From DTBU01 sp964568845 (GTDB lineage: Archaea; Thermoproteota; CALKCG01; B24), in assembly GCA_964568845.1 (NCBI GenBank), contig CAZMSC010000031.1:1-15804 (forward strand): 15,804 nucleotides of DNA, read 5' to 3'. Position numbers and translations under genes: made by a program. The notes below the pieces were generated by a model. It was not told where the DNA came from. It saw only the letters and a list, made by a program, of their open reading frames with translations, and did not search any database. Within the stretch, counting starts at the first letter, position 1; every line of letters starts with the position of its first letter. Shown one piece after another: positions 13,004-15,804 of this stretch.

Positions 13004-13436
13004 GTTTTTAATGGCTTTGGTCTTAGTCTTAGCTGTATGGGCAATAGTGGCTTCGAGCGTAGCGGTCTACTACTACTCAGAATACGTTAAGTCTACATCT
13101 CTTCTGGAGAGTCTAGAGGCTTCAACCGTTAAAGTGAATGTTACTATAGACTATGGAAACAATACAGTACAGGAATTCAGGGATGTAATTTTAGATGTTA
13201 AGGGGGCGACTGCCTTAAATGCTTTAACGACTGTGGCTAAAGTTGAATACACTGTATATCCGTTCGGTGTTTTTGTCGATTCGATAAACGGTGTTAAAAA
13301 CTCTGAAGAGCTTAACTGTTGGTGGCTTTATAGCATCTTAAAGCCTGATGGAGAAGAGGTTTCGCCAGAAGTTGGAGCAGACCAGTACAGGCTATCTAAT
13401 GGTGACACGGTTGTATGGCGATACACTAAGTTTTAA
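12990..13436 (+). CDS. membrane-anchored DUF4430 domain protein
   Basis: A 148-residue protein with one N-terminal hydrophobic helix (about 6-28) and an extracellular DUF4430-type domain. The domain pattern is visible: V-N-V-T-I-DYG (49-55), a leucine-rich helix ATALNALTTVA (73-83), the I-N-G turn (99-101), CWWLYSI (110-116) and a C-terminal SNGDTVVWRY (136-145). DUF4430 is related to the C-terminal beta domain of transcobalamin and intrinsic factor, and in bacteria it often sits beside ECF transporters. A role as a surface protein that hands ligand to the S component is therefore inferred. The TTG at 12990 has GGAGGG six bases upstream and is preferred over the TTG at 12984. It overlaps the ECF gene, implying coupled translation. 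Confidence 0.8.
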   Translation: MERSKFLMALVLVLAVWAIVASSVAVYYYSEYVKSTSLLESLEASTVKVNVTIDYGNNTVQEFRDVILDVKGATALNALTTVAKVEYTVYPFGVFVDSINGVKNSEELNCWWLYSILKPDGEEVSPEVGADQYRLSNGDTVVWRYTKF

Positions 13437-13445
13437 ACAACCCCT

Positions 13446-14159
13446 CTATTTTTTTATCTTGAGAATGTCATCTATGGCTAACCATTTTACGCTATCTAGA
13501 ACATTAAGCCTCTTAAGTGTCTGAAGCTGCCAACTATATACGCCTATACTACCTAACGCATGACCATCTGATACCGGTGTGAGCTTTACACCAGTCTCTA
13601 CGCATACTCTTATGAATTCATCGGAAGGACTTTTATGATTTGAATTAAGCTCTATTGCTATTGAGTTTTCACGTGCTTCTTCACATATCTCATAGATGGG
13701 CTCTATTGGAAGATCGATATTCCGTTCATTCATATAAGTTGGGTGGGCCAATATGTCAATCCAATTGCTCCTTAAAGCCTTCAGTATGATGGCCCGGTGA
13801 GATTCTGCAGGAAATCCACCATGTGGAAGGCTATGTAGAGCCCCAATAACTATGTCCAATTTCTTCAGCAGTCTTCGACTTACGCTAGGTTCTCCATCAG
13901 GCTTTATATCAACTTCCAGACCTGTTAAAACCTTTAGATCCGTGGAGTTGGATTCTCTTAAAGTCGAAATTTTCTCAATGTATTTTTCAAAGCCAACTTT
14001 TAGCACGTGTGATGCGTGGTCCGTTATGGCTATCACCTCTAAACCGTTTAAAATGGCCATTATTATGTTGCCGCATACAGTCGTGTCGATGCTACACTCG
14101 GAGAATTCGCTATGTGTATGAAGGTCTGTTTTAGGTAGAGGGGCATAAGACCACTTCAT
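13446..14159 (-). CDS. PHP-domain metal-dependent hydrolase
   Basis: A PHP-fold protein of 237 residues, similar in length to stand-alone YcdX or histidinol-phosphatase-like phosphoesterases. The trinuclear metal-site residues all appear to be present: H14 and H16 (DLHTHSEFSEC), D47-H48 (ITDH), E82 (GLEVD), H109 (ALHS), H139 (LAHP), and D198 and H200 (SDGH). That makes an active phosphatase or nuclease likely and argues against RNase P subunit Rpp30, which shares the fold but usually lacks intact metal ligands. The substrate is unknown. Its ATG overlaps the stop of the small TOPRIM gene by one base (TAATG), so it is the third gene of the tyrS operon. It converges on the DUF4430 gene with 9 nt between the stops. 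Confidence 0.9.
   Translation of the reverse strand: MKWSYAPLPKTDLHTHSEFSECSIDTTVCGNIIMAILNGLEVIAITDHASHVLKVGFEKYIEKISTLRESNSTDLKVLTGLEVDIKPDGEPSVSRRLLKKLDIVIGALHSLPHGGFPAESHRAIILKALRSNWIDILAHPTYMNERNIDLPIEPIYEICEEARENSIAIELNSNHKSPSDEFIRVCVETGVKLTPVSDGHALGSIGVYSWQLQTLKRLNVLDSVKWLAIDDILKIKK
13449..13455 (+). terminator. T-tract terminator after the DUF4430 gene
   Basis: Seven consecutive T lie 12 nt past the DUF4430 stop, after CCCCTCTA. Oligo-T is the usual archaeal termination signal. The tract overlaps the lysine codons and stop of the convergent PHP gene, so the two genes share this border. Confidence 0.45.
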
Positions 14160-14587
14160 TAATAATAGCCTCCATTAAACAGCGGAGAGATTTTGAACTG
14201 TTGGGAAATTCTGTAGATTAAAGGTTCGAGCTCCTCCAAGCCTTTAATCTCCCCTTTTAGAAGGGAGCTTAGTTTTCGCCTAACCTCTAGATCTATCTCA
14301 ACCTTTCGACTTTTGAAGGCTTTATAAAGACGCGCGGCAAGCTCTTCACCTTCATCGTCAAAATCCGTTAGAATTATGATCCGCTCCTCGCTAGAAAGAT
14401 TCTCAACAATGGAATCTAGGCTTCGATTCAGCTTTTTAAGCGCCACTATTCTCCCTTTAAACCCAAGTTTCCTAAGAGCATATTCATCTCTTTTACCCTC
14501 GACAATACAGACACCGTTTTCACATACCTCATAAAGTTCTCTGAGGATTGATGTTAAAACCTCTACACGCTCAAAATTCCACTTCAA
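14159..14587 (-). CDS. small TOPRIM-domain protein (UPF0292-like)
   Basis: A 142-residue protein that is mostly a single TOPRIM fold, resembling small archaeal UPF0292 proteins. The catalytic glutamate is E30 in VCIVEGKRDEYALRKLGFKG, and the acidic motif is DFDDEGEE (75-82) with D75 and D77. The C-terminal third (95-135) is charged and helical. TOPRIM proteins of this size include RNase M5-like nucleases; the function of the archaeal group is not established. The TTG at 14587 is chosen because GAGGTGA lies five bases upstream; an in-frame GTG at 14596 lies within that site and overlaps the tyrS stop as GTGA. The two overlaps flanking this gene show tight coupling with tyrS and the PHP gene. 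Confidence 0.87.
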   Translation of the reverse strand: MKWNFERVEVLTSILRELYEVCENGVCIVEGKRDEYALRKLGFKGRIVALKKLNRSLDSIVENLSSEERIIILTDFDDEGEELAARLYKAFKSRKVEIDLEVRRKLSSLLKGEIKGLEELEPLIYRISQQFKISPLFNGGYY

Positions 14588-14592
14588 TGAGG

Positions 14593-15678
14593 TCACCTCG
14601 TTATCGTTAAGCTCTTCAACCTATTGTAAAGTTCATAAGCCTCAGCCGTATGTTCAAAGTATTTTCTGACAGGTTTAAGGCGTTCATTCAACGCCATAAA
14701 CACCGCTTTCTTCAGATCTAGCGGATGCAATTCTCCTTTGAAGTAGAGGTCTTCAAGCTCTCGATAATCTTCAACTTCGATGTCGCCACCATGATGAGTC
14801 TTCCTTTCAATCTTAAGCGTAAAATCTGGCTCGGAGAAAAGTATGAGCCTACATATCTCAAGGATGGGGTTATTCTCCACCATTTTAGCTGGACAGTAGG
14901 CTTTCATAATCTTCTTTTCAATCTCATCTTCTTCATCATGTATCAAGAGGGCAGTCTCAGGTTTAGATTTGCTCATCTTAAACTCGTATATTGCTTCTCC
15001 CTTCACGCTTCCCTCCATTCTACCCAAGCCTGCAAGACCTATAAGTATAGGTGTATGCAACGCTACGGGTTTCTTCTTATTAAGTTTATCGGCTGTTTCA
15101 ATTGCTAGTACATGCGCCCTCCTCTGATCCATACCGCCCAGGCATAGATCAAGGTCTAGGTAAAATATGTCCGCCACTTGCATACATGGATATATGAGTT
15201 TGGAGAAATCCATAACTGCTTCATCAGATTTACGACCCATTATCGTTAAAGCCCTTTTAACCCTATTCAACGTGAGGGCCTTCGCTATTTTAAGCACTAA
15301 GCTCCAATAGTCTTTTGAAGAAACCAATTCATCAGCATAAACTGTTCGATAGCTATTCCTAGGAACACCTAACGCCTCTAGACAGTGCTCTATGTATGTG
15401 GCGCACATCCTTATGTTTTCCATATCTCCGCCGAGTTTATCGTTTATCCACGCGTGCCACGTAGCCTGAAGAAGAATGCTTTCAATACCAGAGTCGATAA
15501 GGTCTTTGAATTTACGAGCCCATATCATCCATCCAATTGTGAATAAACCAGAGGGTTCTACACCTATATATGCCTTTAAACGTCTACCCTCTTTAAGTAG
15601 CGAGTTGAGCCTCTCCTCAGTTATAATTTCTTCAAGCCCCTGTTTTATAATAGACTCGTTCAGATTCAAGGCTTTCAT
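14593..15678 (-). CDS. tyrS: tyrosyl-tRNA synthetase
   Basis: This is a class I tyrosyl-tRNA synthetase of 361 residues, of the archaeal/eukaryotic type without the bacterial S4-like domain. It has YIGVEPSG (37-44), the ATP-binding HIGH-equivalent at 47-50, QATWHAWINDKLGG (71-84), tyrosine-pocket residues in YPCMQVAD (163-170), GGMDQRR (181-187) and an intact KMSKS (234-238). The HIGH motif reads TIGW, so the first histidine is threonine; TACK relatives often have W at the last position but usually keep the first histidine. The ATG at 15678 has GGGAAAGG just upstream. It is the first gene of the tyrS-TOPRIM-PHP operon. A TTTAAG stretch near 15731-15736 may be the TATA box. Confidence 0.95.
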   Translation of the reverse strand: MKALNLNESIIKQGLEEIITEERLNSLLKEGRRLKAYIGVEPSGLFTIGWMIWARKFKDLIDSGIESILLQATWHAWINDKLGGDMENIRMCATYIEHCLEALGVPRNSYRTVYADELVSSKDYWSLVLKIAKALTLNRVKRALTIMGRKSDEAVMDFSKLIYPCMQVADIFYLDLDLCLGGMDQRRAHVLAIETADKLNKKKPVALHTPILIGLAGLGRMEGSVKGEAIYEFKMSKSKPETALLIHDEEDEIEKKIMKAYCPAKMVENNPILEICRLILFSEPDFTLKIERKTHHGGDIEVEDYRELEDLYFKGELHPLDLKKAVFMALNERLKPVRKYFEHTAEAYELYNRLKSLTITR

Positions 15679-15744
15679 CCTTTCCCACTAATGGAAGCTT
15701 CAACCGTAATCTTACAGTTTAGTTGGATAGACTTAAACTTTTTC

Positions 15745-15804
15745 GTGAGCTGCCCACGGCTGAAGCCTGTGGGCTTCCAGCGTTTAGAGTAGGCTTTACG
15801 CCTA
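15745..15804 (-). mobile_element. putative right end of an IS200/IS605 (TnpB-type) element, cut by window edge
   Basis: On the minus strand the segment reads GGAAGCCCACAGGCTTCAGCC then GTGGGCAGCTCAC. This resembles the subterminal hairpin and TCAC-like end found after tnpB in IS200/IS605 and IS1341-group elements. The hairpin is 15752-15774, with a 6-bp stem GCCCAC/GTGGGC, one bulged T, three further pairs and a TGAA loop. If correct, tnpB lies beyond 15804 on the minus strand, this is the 3' end of its guide RNA scaffold, and the adjoining 16-20 nt (15744 downward) would be the guide, lying in the tyrS promoter. A solo remnant or a tyrS leader hairpin are alternatives. Confidence 0.4.

Noticed and set aside
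14220..14240. GGTTCGAGCTCC resembling a tRNA T-arm
   Set aside because: No acceptor, D or anticodon arm can be folded around it, and it codes for conserved-looking residues of the TOPRIM protein.
14725..15108. 127-codon plus-strand open frame opposite tyrS
   Set aside because: Shadow of the tyrS C-terminal half; no ribosome binding site or motif.
15677..15803. Minus-strand frame open from the right edge to a TGA overlapping the tyrS start
   Set aside because: It reads through the hairpin and the tyrS promoter, gives a peptide with no recognisable domain, and is short enough to be chance. It could be a TnpB C-terminus only if the gene reads through its own terminal hairpin, which I cannot test here.
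1..15804. CRISPR arrays, tRNA or rRNA genes, long direct repeats
   Set aside because: Looked for on both strands; no regularly spaced repeats or foldable tRNA were found.

Overview
The window is archaeal. It encodes archaeal DnaG, NreA, aIF1A, a RIO1-type kinase, Pelota, an archaeal-type tyrosyl-tRNA synthetase and a roughly 325-nt archaeal SRP (7S) RNA. Many genes start at TTG or GTG behind GGTGA-like ribosome binding sites, while genes next to promoters look leaderless or nearly so, with TATA boxes about 25 nt upstream. The TyrRS sequence (EPSGLFTIGW, ATWHAWINDKLGG) resembles Thermoproteota/TACK enzymes more than euryarchaeal ones, so a thermophilic TACK archaeon is my best guess. The genus cannot be read from this sequence.

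Layout. Positions 1-5090 are transcribed leftward. In transcription order they hold yjbQ paralog 1, an unusual polyprenol-kinase-like/PAP2-phosphatase fusion, dnaG, nreA, and a DUF6785-like membrane protein cut by the left edge. Positions 5248-8245 run rightward: aIF1A, RIO1 kinase, a phosphohexomutase and the SRP RNA. Pelota (leftward) converges on the SRP RNA, their ends about 3 nt apart. Pelota diverges from a RimI/Ard1-type acetyltransferase across a short symmetric promoter. From 9871 to 12355 a compact rightward operon encodes an amidohydrolase, YjbQ paralog 2, a PfkB-family sugar kinase and a small two-helix membrane protein. Next come an ECF-transporter S component and an overlapping membrane-anchored DUF4430 protein (12476-13436), preceded by a perfect 34-bp palindrome spanning the end of the TATA box, the predicted transcription start and the start codon. 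From 15678 down to 13446 a leftward operon encodes TyrRS, a small TOPRIM protein and a PHP-domain hydrolase, with overlapping genes. The right edge carries a hairpin resembling the right end of an IS200/IS605 (TnpB-type) element, lying directly upstream of the tyrS promoter.

How the genes work together. Most of the window is information processing: translation initiation (aIF1A), ribosome maturation (RIO1), ribosome rescue (Pelota), tRNA charging (TyrRS), protein targeting (SRP RNA), RNA or DNA synthesis/decay (DnaG) and repair (NreA). The less ordinary part is the metabolic block 9871-13436. Its two promoters each carry a strong dyad overlapping the TATA/start region, which suggests repressor-controlled uptake and use of a small molecule, possibly a vitamin or cofactor. 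The kinase/phosphatase fusion at 3579-4661 is the other notable protein: both halves belong to families that act on long-chain isoprenoid alcohols or their phosphates.
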